From Spirochaetaceae bacterium (GTDB lineage: Bacteria; Spirochaetota; Spirochaetia; Treponematales; Rectinemataceae), in assembly GCA_025358255.1 (NCBI GenBank), contig JANYKC010000035.1, forward strand, positions 1 to 42,241: a stretch of DNA of 42,241 bases, given 5' to 3'. A model generated the notes under the pieces. That model saw only the letters and a list, made by a program, of their open reading frames with translations. It was not told the DNA's origin and ran no database searches. The position numbers and the translations under genes are program-made. Of this stretch, positions 1 through 7,967 are shown piece by piece (the first letter of the stretch is position 1; every line of letters begins with the position of its first letter).

Positions 1-99
1 CGCGACAAAAGCCAGCCCTCCGCGCTCGATGCGGCAGGCGATGCGATCGACGCCATTCCGGCTGTATTGCATGAACTCGAGGGCATCGGGACGGGGCAT
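1..99 (-). CDS. Unknown protein, N-terminal fragment at window edge
   Basis: A minus-strand reading frame starts with ATG at 99-97 and stays open for 33 codons to the edge of the window. The predicted start is MPRPDALEFMQYSRNG, followed by alternating hydrophobic and charged residues that look like ordinary protein. I see no clear ribosome binding site upstream and do not recognise the family. The only support is the open frame and plausible residue composition, so this could be a chance frame. Confidence 0.25.
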   Translation of the reverse strand, partial: MPRPDALEFMQYSRNGVDRIACRIERGGLAFVA

Positions 100-142
100 G
101 GCCCGAGTTCCAGATCGGCACCGTCGACGAGGGCACCATGAG

Positions 143-245
143 TACTGACCCGGCAACTTAACATCGGGTACTCTCCCATGATTCTGGCCCGTCGCTACGG
201 GTCAGAATCATGGGCCCAAGCCAATGTTTGGTTGCCGGGTCAGTA
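143..245. repeat. Palindromic element, copy 1 (MITE- or REP-like)
   Basis: The ends form a perfect 15-bp inverted repeat: TACTGACCCGGCAAC at 143-157 and its complement at 231-245. Inside is a second, independent hairpin: CCCATGATTCTG at 175-186 pairs perfectly with 203-214, and six further pairs (one G-T) close a 4-base loop. A related element lies at 36573-36625 with the same 13-bp arms CTGACCCGGCAAC and a similar inner ATCGGG(T/C)ACTC string. The arms of this copy are bordered by TA on both sides, which would fit a TA target duplication, but the other copy lacks it. No transposase is present. There is no T-run, so it is not a typical intrinsic terminator. Confidence 0.8.
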
Positions 246-357
246 ATGGCACGCTATGGCAGGACCAAGTCTGCGCAATCCTTTTGCCAGGGTCCACATT
301 GAGATCGCCCACGTCGCCACCGCTCATCCGGGCCAAATGCCCATGGAAAGGCATTTG

Positions 358-392
358 TTGATTTTCGGACAGTTTACCAGTAAACTTATCCG
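358..392 (+). promoter_or_regulatory. Promoter with MarR-type operator upstream of the dioxygenase gene
   Basis: A possible -35 box TTGATT (358-363) is followed after 17 bp by TAAACT (381-386) as -10. The -10 lies inside a perfect inverted repeat, AGTTTAC-CA-GTAAACT (371-386), and outer CGGA (366-369) and TCCG (389-392) extend the symmetry. A MarR-family gene is the second gene of the operon, so autoregulation by binding over the -10 box is the natural inference. The ribosome binding site GAAGGAG follows at 392-398. Confidence 0.6.
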
Positions 393-404
393 AAGGAGTA
401 CCAG

Positions 405-1235
405 ATGGGCGACATACGAAAGCTTCCGGTTGTCTACCTTCCCCACGGCGGCGGTCCCTGGCATGTCATGAAGGATGCCTTCGGCGAGGGCTCAGGCTAT
501 GGCCGCCTCGAGGAATACCTCGTCGGCTTCGGCAAGAGATACGAAAATGAGACCAAGGCCATCCTGGTCATCTCCGCGCATTGGGAAGAGCGGAGGCCGA
601 CTGTCCACTTCGGCGCAAGGCCGGGCATGCTCTATGACTATGGCGGCTTCCCGGAGCACACCTACCACATCAGCTGGCCTGCGCCCGGCGACCCCACGCT
701 TGCGGCCAAGGTGGAAGGCCTCCTCGGGTCCGCCGGCATCGAGACGGCGCGCGAAAGCGAACGCGGCTATGACCATGGAGCCTTTGTGCCCCTCATGGTC
801 GCCTTCCCTGATGCCAAGCTCCCGGTGGCCCAGCTTTCGCTCATCGCGGGCCTGGACCCCGCGGCGCATTTCGCGATGGGCCAGGCCCTCGAATCCCTGC
901 GATCCGAAGGGGTCCTCATCATCGCTTCGGGCATGAGCTACCACAACATGGGCGGCTTCATGTCGGGCGACCCGAGAGTGGCGGGAATATCCAAGCGCTT
1001 CGACGACTGGCTTGCACAGGCCGTCTCCATCGAGGATCCCGAAAAACGGCGGCAAGCCCTCGTGGACTGGAGGAAGGCTCCGGGAGCCCTCGACTGCCAT
1101 CCGCGAAGCGAGCACCTCGTGCCCCTCTTTGTCGCGGCGGGAGCCGCCGGAAAGGACCCTGGCCGCCGAGACTACGCAAGCGGGCTCTTGGGCGTCTCGG
1201 TCTCGAGCCACCTCTTCGGCGAAGCCTGGGAATGA
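405..1235 (+). CDS. Extradiol ring-cleavage dioxygenase, DODA/LigB (YgiD-like) family
   Basis: This 276-residue protein has the length and motifs of class III extradiol dioxygenases of the YgiD/4,5-DOPA type, which open catechol rings with O2 using a metal held by histidines. Visible motifs are LPHGGGP (12-18), SAHWEE (57-62), YDYGGFPEHTY (77-87), GYDHGAFVPL (121-130), SGMSYHN (175-181) and CHPRSEHLVPLF (231-242). Conserved histidines 14, 59, 124, 180, 232 and 237 include the expected metal ligands and catalytic base. Start ATG is chosen because GAAGGAG lies 6 bases upstream. The stop overlaps the start of a MarR regulator (ATGA), so the two are translationally coupled. Substrate unknown; a phenolic compound sensed by the regulator is plausible. 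Confidence 0.85.
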   Translation: MGDIRKLPVVYLPHGGGPWHVMKDAFGEGSGYGRLEEYLVGFGKRYENETKAILVISAHWEERRPTVHFGARPGMLYDYGGFPEHTYHISWPAPGDPTLAAKVEGLLGSAGIETARESERGYDHGAFVPLMVAFPDAKLPVAQLSLIAGLDPAAHFAMGQALESLRSEGVLIIASGMSYHNMGGFMSGDPRVAGISKRFDDWLAQAVSIEDPEKRRQALVDWRKAPGALDCHPRSEHLVPLFVAAGAAGKDPGRRDYASGLLGVSVSSHLFGEAWE

Positions 1236-1723
1236 CGGCCAAGGTGGACGGCGCCGGGCGGCTGCGCGAGATACTCGATGCCTTCATCGAGGTGAAATGC
1301 CTCGTCGGCCGCAACATCGAGGCCGCGGCCAGCGCAACCGGCCTCGGGAGAACGCGCTTCCTCATCGCGATGGACGTCATCGAGCATCCCGCGACGACGC
1401 TCTCGGAGCTCTGCGCGAGGACAGGCCTCAAGAAAAGCGCGGCTTCGCGCCTCGTGGACCTCATGGTGGGCGAAGCCCTCCTCACGAGGGGCCGCCCAGG
1501 CGACGACAGGCGGAGCCTCTCACTCGACGCGGGTCCCGCGCTGGACCGCGATGCCTTCTGCTCAGAGTCCGCCCTCAAGGCGATCTTCCCAGGCTGGGGG
1601 CTTGTTGCAGGGAAGGACAGGCAGCTCGCCTCGATCGTCGGCGCCTTGCGGAGCCTGGCCGCCATGAGCCGCGGCGAAGGCGGTGAAGCGGGAGGGAAGT
1701 CGGACAGGAGGACAGCGCGTTAG
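1232..1723 (+). CDS. MarR-family transcriptional regulator
   Basis: A 163-residue protein with a winged helix-turn-helix at about 53-100. The recognition region reads LSELCARTGLKKSAASRLVD, and the wing carries the family's typical acidic-Arg-Arg pattern (RGRPGDDRRSL). It overlaps the dioxygenase gene by 4 bases, so it probably senses a phenolic ligand and controls that gene. The palindrome over the upstream -10 box is its likely operator. The C-terminus is rich in Gly, Arg and Lys and looks disordered. The family is fairly sure; ligand and target are inferred from context. Confidence 0.8.
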   Translation: MTAKVDGAGRLREILDAFIEVKCLVGRNIEAAASATGLGRTRFLIAMDVIEHPATTLSELCARTGLKKSAASRLVDLMVGEALLTRGRPGDDRRSLSLDAGPALDRDAFCSESALKAIFPGWGLVAGKDRQLASIVGALRSLAAMSRGEGGEAGGKSDRRTAR

Positions 1724-1792
1724 GCGATGTATCTGGTCCGTCTCTTTGGGCTTCCCCGCATGGGGGAGCATGGGTTTCCAAGGGAGTGCGCG

Positions 1793-2122
1793 ATGAAATA
1801 CATGGGCGTTGGCAAGATCGGGGATCTGGCCCCGGGCGGGCACAAGAAGGTCGGGATCGAGGGCAAGGACATCCTCCTCGTCAACATCGGCGGGAAATTC
1901 CATGCCCTGGCCGACAAGTGCCCCCACATGGGCGGCTCCCTCTCCGAGGGCCTGTTCGAGAACGGCCAGGTCGTCTGCCCGCGCCACCATGCCCGCTTCG
2001 ACCTCGAAACGGGCAAGAACATCGGCGAGGCCAAGCTCCTTTTCCTCAAGCTCATGGTCAAGGACGCCACGGTCTTCGAGGTCAAGAACGAAGGCGGCGA
2101 GCTCATGGTCGGCATCGATTGA
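1793..2122 (+). CDS. Rieske [2Fe-2S] ferredoxin-type protein
   Basis: A 109-residue single-domain Rieske protein. The cluster motif is complete: C43-P-H45-M-G and C62-P-R-H65-H, 16 residues apart between H45 and C62, as in soluble Rieske ferredoxins that pass electrons to oxygenases or reductases. The frame is open further upstream to 1727, but ATG 1793 is preferred because AGGGAG (1781-1786) sits 6 bases before it and the extra N-terminus does not resemble the family. The stop overlaps the TTG start of the apbE remnant (TTGA). A role next to a ring-cleaving dioxygenase is possible, but there is no oxygenase alpha subunit here. Confidence 0.88.
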   Translation: MKYMGVGKIGDLAPGGHKKVGIEGKDILLVNIGGKFHALADKCPHMGGSLSEGLFENGQVVCPRHHARFDLETGKNIGEAKLLFLKLMVKDATVFEVKNEGGELMVGID

Positions 2123-3007
2123 ATCCGGTCCGGGCGGCGGTATCCGCGCCGATACCCTGCCTCCTCGCGGCCTTTTTCCTCCTCTCCTCCTCCCCTCCCG
2201 AACCGACGGTCCGCACGGCGGTCATTTTCTCGTCGGCGGTGGTCCTCACCCTCCATGACCACGCAAAAAGCCGGACTTTCGATGCCTGCTTCGCGCGCCT
2301 GCGCGAGATCGACGCCGAGATGAACATGTGGGACGAGACCTCCGAGCTTTCCCGCCTCAACGCCCGCGCGGGCCAGGGGCCCGTCCCGGTCTCGCGGGAC
2401 CTGGTCCAGGTCGCCGCCCGCGGCCTCGAGCTCGCCCGGGAGGCCCTGGGCATCTTCGACCCCAGCGTCGCCCCCCTTGTAAGACTCTGGGGGATCGGCA
2501 GCCCCGCTGCCCGCATGCCTCGGCCCGGGGAGATCCGCGACGCCCTCGCCTTGGTGGACTGGCGCCGCGTCAAGGTGGACGAGGCGGCCGGGACGATCGA
2601 GCTTGGTCCGGGGATGGGCCTCGACTTCGGGGCCCTTGCCAAGGGCTTCGGGGCCGAGGAGGCTGGCAAGCTCCTTTCCTCCTTCGGCGTGAAATCGGCC
2701 ATCCTCGATGTCGGCGGCTGCATCCTGGCCCTCGGCTCCGCACCCAAGGGAAGCACGGGCGCGAGGGCTGGAGGCCCTTGGCGCATCGGCGTCCAGGACC
2801 CGCTCTCCGCGCGCGGTACCCCCTTGGGTTCCCTGGCCCTGCGCGACGGCGCGGTGGACACTTCCGGCACCTACGAGCGGTATTTCGAGGCAGGCGGACA
2901 GGCTCGGGATCGCCGCCGTCCTCATCGGGGCGGACAAAAGCCTCTACCTCTCCAAGGTGGCCCACGGCATCTTTACCCTTCTCGATCCGTCATATTCGCT
3001 CAAATAA
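2119..3007 (+). pseudogene. apbE: FAD:protein FMN transferase (ApbE), internally deleted and frameshifted
   Basis: Reading from TTG 2119 gives a hydrophobic N-terminus and then clear ApbE motifs: SRLNARAG (78-84), LDFGALAKGFGAEEA (169-182), ILDVGGCILALG (195-206), WRIGVQDPL (221-229) and VDTSGTYERYFE (246-258). Right after this the expected His-Ile-Ile-Asp-Pro-x-Thr-Gly segment is absent. The typical C-terminal end (ADRLGIAAVLIGADKS, then a SK...IFTLLDPSY end) appears in another frame from about 2893 to the stop at 3007. About 55-60 codons seem to be lost, with a frame change. If translated, the first frame runs to 3027 with an unrelated tail. The enzyme normally attaches FMN to Thr in flavoproteins such as RnfG or NqrC; this copy is probably inactive. 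Confidence 0.75.
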
Positions 3008-3030
3008 CACCTATTTCATTTTATTAAACT

Positions 3031-3087
3031 TTTACAATATAGCTTGTCTTATACATATAACTTGATTAACTTACCAACATGTTGGTA
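3031..3087 (+). promoter_or_regulatory. AT-rich promoter region with TetR-type operator
   Basis: In otherwise GC-rich DNA, 3001-3072 is very AT-rich. Candidate elements are TTTACA or TTACAA (3031-3037) and TATAAC (3056-3061), 18-19 bp apart, so the spacing is not ideal. A perfect 16-bp palindrome, TACCAACATGTTGGTA, lies at 3072-3087, 10 bases before the start of a TetR-family gene. This is where an autorepressor would bind, so the TetR protein probably controls its own gene and the export operon behind it. Confidence 0.65.
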
Positions 3088-3097
3088 GGCATTTAGG

Positions 3098-3697
3098 ATG
3101 AGTGGCCCCAATCCCCTGGAAGCGCGGACCCGTGTCCTTGACGCCGCAGAGCTCCTTTTTGCCGGCAAGGGCTACGATTCGGTGACGATGCGGGATATCG
3201 CCCTTTCCCTCGGGCTGACCCATGCCGCCCTCTACTACCACTTCCCCGGTGGCAAGGAGGAGCTCTTCGCCCTGGTCATGGAGAGGAACATCAGGCGGCA
3301 TGGAGAGGGCCTGTCCGCCTCCATCGAGGGGGGCGGCACGCGGCTGCGCGGCAAGCTCCGCGGCGCGGCGGACTGGCTCCTCTCCCAGGCTCCCATGGAC
3401 CTCATACGCATGGCCCAGACCGATTTCGCCGCCCTCTCCCCCGAGGCCGCGGGGCGGATCATGGGCCTGGTCTACGAGCTCATCCTCAACCGCCTCCAGA
3501 AGGTTTTCCAGGCAGCCAGGGACTGTGGCGAAGTCGGGACCTGCGATCCCGGCCTCCTTGCCGGCGGAGTGCTTGGCCTTGTGGAGAGCCTGTTTTCCGT
3601 TCCTGTCCATATCGTGCGGAGGGACCGTCGCAAAATGGCCTACGAGCTCATCGATGTGCTGCTGAAGGGTATCGAATACAGAGAAGGAGTAGCGTGA
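3098..3697 (+). CDS. TetR/AcrR-family repressor of the export operon
   Basis: A 199-residue protein with a TetR-type N-terminal domain: a first helix at about 9-25, then the helix-turn-helix TMRDIALSLGLTHAALYYHF (30-49), which is highly typical of the family. The remaining 140 residues are helical and would bind a ligand and form a dimer. Start ATG 3098 follows a weak TTAGG. The stop overlaps the next gene (GTGATG at 3694-3699), so the regulator and the ABC ATPase are co-translated. The perfect palindrome just upstream is the likely operator. Inducer unknown, probably related to what the transporter exports. Confidence 0.88.
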   Translation: MSGPNPLEARTRVLDAAELLFAGKGYDSVTMRDIALSLGLTHAALYYHFPGGKEELFALVMERNIRRHGEGLSASIEGGGTRLRGKLRGAADWLLSQAPMDLIRMAQTDFAALSPEAAGRIMGLVYELILNRLQKVFQAARDCGEVGTCDPGLLAGGVLGLVESLFSVPVHIVRRDRRKMAYELIDVLLKGIEYREGVA

Positions 3698-4392
3698 TGC
3701 CGGTTGTCGAACTGAAGGATGTCAAGAAACAGTACATGCTCGGACAGACCCGCGTGGATGCCCTGCGCGGCGTGGACCTCGAGATCGAAAAGGGCGAATT
3801 CCTAGCCATAGCCGGCCCTTCAGGCGCCGGGAAGAGCACCATGCTCAACATGTTCGGCTGCATCGACCTGCCCTCCGAGGGGCTGGTGAGGATAGACGGC
3901 ACAGAGGTCAACCGCTTGAGCGACAAGGAACTGACCCGCTACCGCCGCGAGAAGATCGGCTTCATCTTCCAGTCCTTCAACCTCATTCCCGTCCTCAATG
4001 TCTACGAGAACATCGAGTTTCCCCTCCTCCTCCGGCGCTCGCTATCGAAAAAGGACCGCGCCGACCTCGTGCTGCGCTTCATCGAGGAGGTGGGTCTTTC
4101 GGACCGGCTCAGGAACAAGCCCTACGAGCTATCAGGCGGCCAGCGCCAAAGGGTGGCTATTGCCCGCGCCCTCGTCACCCAGCCCCTCATCGTCCTGGCC
4201 GACGAGCCCACGGCCAACCTCGACTCGGAGACCGGCCTGCGCATCGTCGAGCTAATGCGCAAGATCAACGAGGAGGACAAGACGACATTCATCTTCTCGA
4301 CCCACGACGCCCACATCATGCGCGAGGCAAGGCGGGTCGTGCGGGTCCTCGATGGCCGGATCGTCACGGCGGACGCGGCGGAGGTAAGGTAA
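3697..4392 (+). CDS. ABC transporter ATPase, LolD/MacB type
   Basis: A 231-residue ATPase of the LolD/MacB/FtsE group, which drives FtsX-type permeases rather than classical transmembrane pores. Walker A is GPSGAGKST (40-48), the signature is LSGGQRQRVAIARAL, and Walker B is IVLADEPTANLDSETG, followed by the H-loop FSTHD. Start ATG 3697 is preferred over GTG 3694 because AAGGAG (3684-3689) is 7 bases away. Two permeases and a LolA-like protein follow, so it powers extraction of a lipophilic molecule or lipoprotein from the inner membrane. It need not be the housekeeping LolD. Confidence 0.92.
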   Translation: MPVVELKDVKKQYMLGQTRVDALRGVDLEIEKGEFLAIAGPSGAGKSTMLNMFGCIDLPSEGLVRIDGTEVNRLSDKELTRYRREKIGFIFQSFNLIPVLNVYENIEFPLLLRRSLSKKDRADLVLRFIEEVGLSDRLRNKPYELSGGQRQRVAIARALVTQPLIVLADEPTANLDSETGLRIVELMRKINEEDKTTFIFSTHDAHIMREARRVVRVLDGRIVTADAAEVR

Positions 4393-4396
4393 GGCC

Positions 4397-5809
4397 ATGT
4401 TGACACTCAAGCTCGCGCTGCGGACCCTTGTCCGGCGCAAGGGTCGGATGATCCTCATCGGCTCCCTTGTCGCTTTCGGCACCTTCCTCATCGTCTTCGG
4501 CAGCATCTTCGCCTCGTCGGCGAAGATTGCGTCGCGGGCGTCCATCATCGACAACTTCACCGGCGACTTCATCGTATACGCGGCGAAGGCCAAGGACCTC
4601 CCCTCTCCCTTCGCCTTCAACACGCCCCTGCCGAGGATCAAGGATTCCGACGCGGTGCAAAGGGCACTCGCCGCCCTTCCCGAGGTCGAGGCCTGGGCGC
4701 CCTATGCCCAGAACTACGGCCTCATCCAGGCGGAGCACAAGGGCAAGAAGGTCGACCTTCCCTTCATCTTCTACGCCGTCGAGCCGGCCAGGTACCTTTC
4801 TGTCTTCGGCCAGGCCCGAGAGGACAAGGGCGGCTTCTTCGGCCTCGGCCGGGGAACAGTTGGTGTCGCACAACGCGGAATCATGATCTCCGGCTACCAG
4901 AACCAGCAATACCTGAAGAACTTCGGCTTCCAGCTCGAGGCGGGGCAGGCCATCACCCTCCTCGGGATAACCGAGGGCGGCGTCAACACGACCAGGTCAA
5001 GCCTCGTGGGCGTCTTCGACCCCACGCATTACACGAGCGTCTTCAACTACATCAATTTCATGGACGCACAGACCTACTCGGACCTCTACGATTACTCGGG
5101 CGTGGCGGCCCTTCCTGACGCCTTCAACGCCGGACTCGAGGCGGCCAACGGCGACGAGAGCGCGATCTTCGGCCTGGCCTCCGATCCCGGCCTTGGAAGC
5201 CTCGACCTCTCCACGCTCAAGGCCGAGTCGCTCTCAGGGGCGACCATGATCGCGGTCAGGCTCAAGGACCACGGCAAGGTGGACAAGGTTATGGCCAGCC
5301 TCGCCCTGGATCAGGACCTTGGCATCAAGGTGGCGCGCTGGGACGCGGCCTCCGGCTTCTACGCCCAGATCGCCGCCGGGCTCCAGGCCTTCATCTATGT
5401 CGCCACCGCCCTCATATTCCTCGTCGTGGCCCTGATCTTCATGAACACCATCATCATCAACGTAACCGAGCGGACGGCCGAGATCGGCACGATGCGCGCC
5501 ATCGGTGGCGACAAGTCCTTCATCCGCGGCATCTTCGTCGTGGAGGCCCTCTCCCTGAACGTGGCCGCGGCCCTGGTCGGCATGCTGGCCGCCGTCGCCG
5601 CCCTTTCGGCCTTCGCCAAGGGGGGCGTGCCGCTTCCCGACCTTGTCTCGCAATTCCTCATAGGCGGCGGTCCCCTCCAGCTCCAGGTCTCGGCCCTGCC
5701 CTTCGCACTGGCGTTGGCCGTCGTCGTATCCGTCTCGATACTCGCCACGATCTACCCGGTAAGCGTCGCCACCTCGGTCACGCCGCTGTCCGCGATGAAC
5801 GAGCGATAA
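4397..5809 (+). CDS. FtsX/LolC-like ABC permease 1
   Basis: A 470-residue permease with the MacB/LolC layout. It has one N-terminal membrane segment (about 18-40), a large periplasmic domain of about 270 residues, then three C-terminal membrane segments. The first of these reads AFIYVATALIFLVVALIF and is followed by the FtsX hallmark ERTAEIGTMRAIGG. It starts 4 bases after the ATPase stop. Together with the next gene it would form a heterodimeric permease like LolC-LolE. Substrate not evident. Confidence 0.88.
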   Translation: MLTLKLALRTLVRRKGRMILIGSLVAFGTFLIVFGSIFASSAKIASRASIIDNFTGDFIVYAAKAKDLPSPFAFNTPLPRIKDSDAVQRALAALPEVEAWAPYAQNYGLIQAEHKGKKVDLPFIFYAVEPARYLSVFGQAREDKGGFFGLGRGTVGVAQRGIMISGYQNQQYLKNFGFQLEAGQAITLLGITEGGVNTTRSSLVGVFDPTHYTSVFNYINFMDAQTYSDLYDYSGVAALPDAFNAGLEAANGDESAIFGLASDPGLGSLDLSTLKAESLSGATMIAVRLKDHGKVDKVMASLALDQDLGIKVARWDAASGFYAQIAAGLQAFIYVATALIFLVVALIFMNTIIINVTERTAEIGTMRAIGGDKSFIRGIFVVEALSLNVAAALVGMLAAVAALSAFAKGGVPLPDLVSQFLIGGGPLQLQVSALPFALALAVVVSVSILATIYPVSVATSVTPLSAMNER

Positions 5810-5819
5810 GGATTACGTC

Positions 5820-7145
5820 ATGGGAAATTTCATCGCACTTGCCTTCAAGAATGTCTTCCGGAACGGGAAGCGCAGCTTCACCCTCGGGATCAACTACGCC
5901 ATCGTCAGCCTGATCCTGACCCTCCTCTTCGCTTTTTCCCGCGGCGCCGTCACCAACGTCTCCACGAGCCTCGTTCGGGCCTCCGCGGGCCACATCACGG
6001 TCTCGGGGCAGTACGCCAAGGACGGCCGCGTCTACAACGGCATGCTCCGCGTCAAGGACATCGAGGCGGCCGCGAAGGAGGTCCTTGGACCGGCCACGGT
6101 CGTGCTGCCCCGCTACCTGGTGCAGTCGGCCGTCTACTTCAAGGGCCTGTCCAAGCGCCTCTCCTTCACCGGGATCCAGCCTGCCACCGACACCGGCTTA
6201 CGCGAGCAGATGAGCTTCGCCAAGGGCGACTGGAATTCCTGGGCGGCAGACCCTTCCGGCGTCGTCCTTCCCACGGATGTGGCCGGGTATTTCGGCCTCG
6301 ACAACGGCGACGAGATCGTCGTGTCCACGCGCACCCGTTTCGGGGCCTTCAACACCGGCATCCTCAAGGTCCGCGGCCTTTACTCCACGGACAACTACTT
6401 CATGAAGGGCCTCGTGCTGGTCCACCTGCCCTTCCTAAGGAGCCTCGACCTCGCCGACGCGGACTCAGCCACCACGATGTACCTCTACCTGAAAGACGGC
6501 GCCAACATCCGCCTCGGGCGCGACGCCCTCTCCACTGCCCTCGCTGGCCAGGGCTTCGACGTGTCCAGGCCCAAGACCGACAGCGAGGCCGTGGCCGCCG
6601 TCTCCGCGGCCAGCATCAAGTACGAGGCGGACAAGGAGGGCCGTGACCGCGTCATCCTCAAGCTATCCACCATCGACGAGGTCCTCGGCATCGTGAAGAG
6701 CATCGTCGGGGCCATCAACGCCGTGGGCGCCCTGGTCGCGGCCGTCATGCTCTTCGTCATCGCCGTGTCCATCTTCATAAACTTGCGGATGGCGGTCAAC
6801 GAAAGGCTCCGCGAGATCGGCACGATGCGCGCCCTGGGCTTCACCTCCGGGAGCGTGACGGGCCTCTTCGTGATGGAGAGCGTGGCCTTGGCGGTCATGT
6901 TCTCGATTGCCGGGGCGGCCGCAGGCGCGTTGGCATCCCTGGCCGTGCGTTCCTGGCTGCCCATCCCCTCCAGCGGCAACCTCGCCATCCTACTCAGCTC
7001 CGGCCGCCTGGCCCTGGAGCCGAGGCCGGCCGACATGCTGGTCATCATACTTGTCATGGCCCTTTTCGCCGCAGCCTTCTCGTATTTCCCCGCAAGGCGG
7101 GGCGGCAGGATACGGCCCGTCGAGGCCCTGTCCTCGACATTCTGA
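5820..7145 (+). CDS. FtsX/LolE-like ABC permease 2
   Basis: A 441-residue permease of the same kind as its upstream neighbour. It has an N-terminal membrane segment (about 20-42, NYAIVSLILTLLFAFSRG), a periplasmic domain, and three C-terminal segments around ALVAAVMLFVIAVSIFI, then NERLREIGTMRALGF, the conserved cytoplasmic loop of FtsX permeases. The two permeases are diverged, which suggests a heterodimer. The gap to the preceding gene is 10 bases and a LolA-like gene follows after 14, so all belong to the same transcript. Confidence 0.88.
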   Translation: MGNFIALAFKNVFRNGKRSFTLGINYAIVSLILTLLFAFSRGAVTNVSTSLVRASAGHITVSGQYAKDGRVYNGMLRVKDIEAAAKEVLGPATVVLPRYLVQSAVYFKGLSKRLSFTGIQPATDTGLREQMSFAKGDWNSWAADPSGVVLPTDVAGYFGLDNGDEIVVSTRTRFGAFNTGILKVRGLYSTDNYFMKGLVLVHLPFLRSLDLADADSATTMYLYLKDGANIRLGRDALSTALAGQGFDVSRPKTDSEAVAAVSAASIKYEADKEGRDRVILKLSTIDEVLGIVKSIVGAINAVGALVAAVMLFVIAVSIFINLRMAVNERLREIGTMRALGFTSGSVTGLFVMESVALAVMFSIAGAAAGALASLAVRSWLPIPSSGNLAILLSSGRLALEPRPADMLVIILVMALFAAAFSYFPARRGGRIRPVEALSSTF

Positions 7146-7159
7146 ATAAGGAGAACCAG

Positions 7160-7954
7160 ATGCATTCCATCGATCGATCATCCCGCGCAAGCCTGCTTGC
7201 ATTGGCCCTCATCGCGTCCCTCCTCGCCCTTGCTCCTCCGATCGCGGCCCAGGTGAAGGCCACCGATCCCCGCGCGGCCACCCTCGTGGCCGCCTTCGAG
7301 GACAAGCTCAACCTCGAAGGCCTTGATGTGACGAACACCTTCACCCTTGTGCAGAAAAAGGAAGGCGAGGCGGACCGCGTCCTGCGCATCCAGATCTTCA
7401 GGAGGGATGCCTCCGACACCTTCACCCTCCTCTTCCAGTATCCGGAGAGCGAAAAGGGCAAGGGCTACTGGCGGAGCAAGGACGACCTCTACCTCTATCT
7501 TCCCACAACCCGTGAGTTCGTCTACCGCAACCGCAAGGACGACGTTGGCGGCTCCGACGTGCGGGCCGACCTCTTCGGGAAGACCGACACCCTGGGGCAG
7601 TACTGGGCCAGCCTGGCCGGCAGCGTCAAGGTTGCCACCTGGGAATGCGACATCGTGCGACTCGACGCCAAGAAGCTCGACGTCTCCTATCCCGTCCAGA
7701 AGTGGTACCTTAGGAAGACCGACGGGCTCCCCGTCAAGGTCGAGAACTACAGCGCCGGCGAGACCTTGCTGCGCACGAGCTACTACCTGGACTACAAGAA
7801 GATCAGCGCCGACAAGTACATCTTCACGAAGCTCCTCGCTGTGGACGCCTTGGAGAAGGGGCAAAAGACCTACCTGACCAACGACGCCATCTCGACGGAG
7901 AAGATAGCCAATTATGTCTTCTCCAAGGCCTTCCTCGAAGAGAAGTCACGGTAA
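7160..7954 (+). CDS. LolA-like periplasmic protein (outer membrane lipoprotein-sorting family)
   Basis: A 264-residue protein with a signal peptide (basic start, hydrophobic SLLALALIASLLALA, cleavage near AAAQ/IAAQ at about 31). The mature part has the pattern of LolA-like proteins: an unclosed beta-barrel, with the segment KGKGYWRSKDDLYLYLPTT and later YPVQKWYLRKTDGLPVK. Proteins of this sort carry lipoproteins or other lipids across the periplasm and often sit beside FtsX-type ABC transporters. Start ATG 7160 follows AAGGAG (7147-7152). I infer that it receives cargo from the two permeases. The cargo is unknown, and the protein is only distantly like true LolA. Confidence 0.78.
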   Translation: MHSIDRSSRASLLALALIASLLALAPPIAAQVKATDPRAATLVAAFEDKLNLEGLDVTNTFTLVQKKEGEADRVLRIQIFRRDASDTFTLLFQYPESEKGKGYWRSKDDLYLYLPTTREFVYRNRKDDVGGSDVRADLFGKTDTLGQYWASLAGSVKVATWECDIVRLDAKKLDVSYPVQKWYLRKTDGLPVKVENYSAGETLLRTSYYLDYKKISADKYIFTKLLAVDALEKGQKTYLTNDAISTEKIANYVFSKAFLEEKSR

Positions 7955-7967
7955 GGCGGAGCGAGGC

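Noticed and set aside
283..471. Short plus-strand frame starting at 256
   Set aside because: It overlaps the dioxygenase promoter and start, with no ribosome site and no recognisable sequence.
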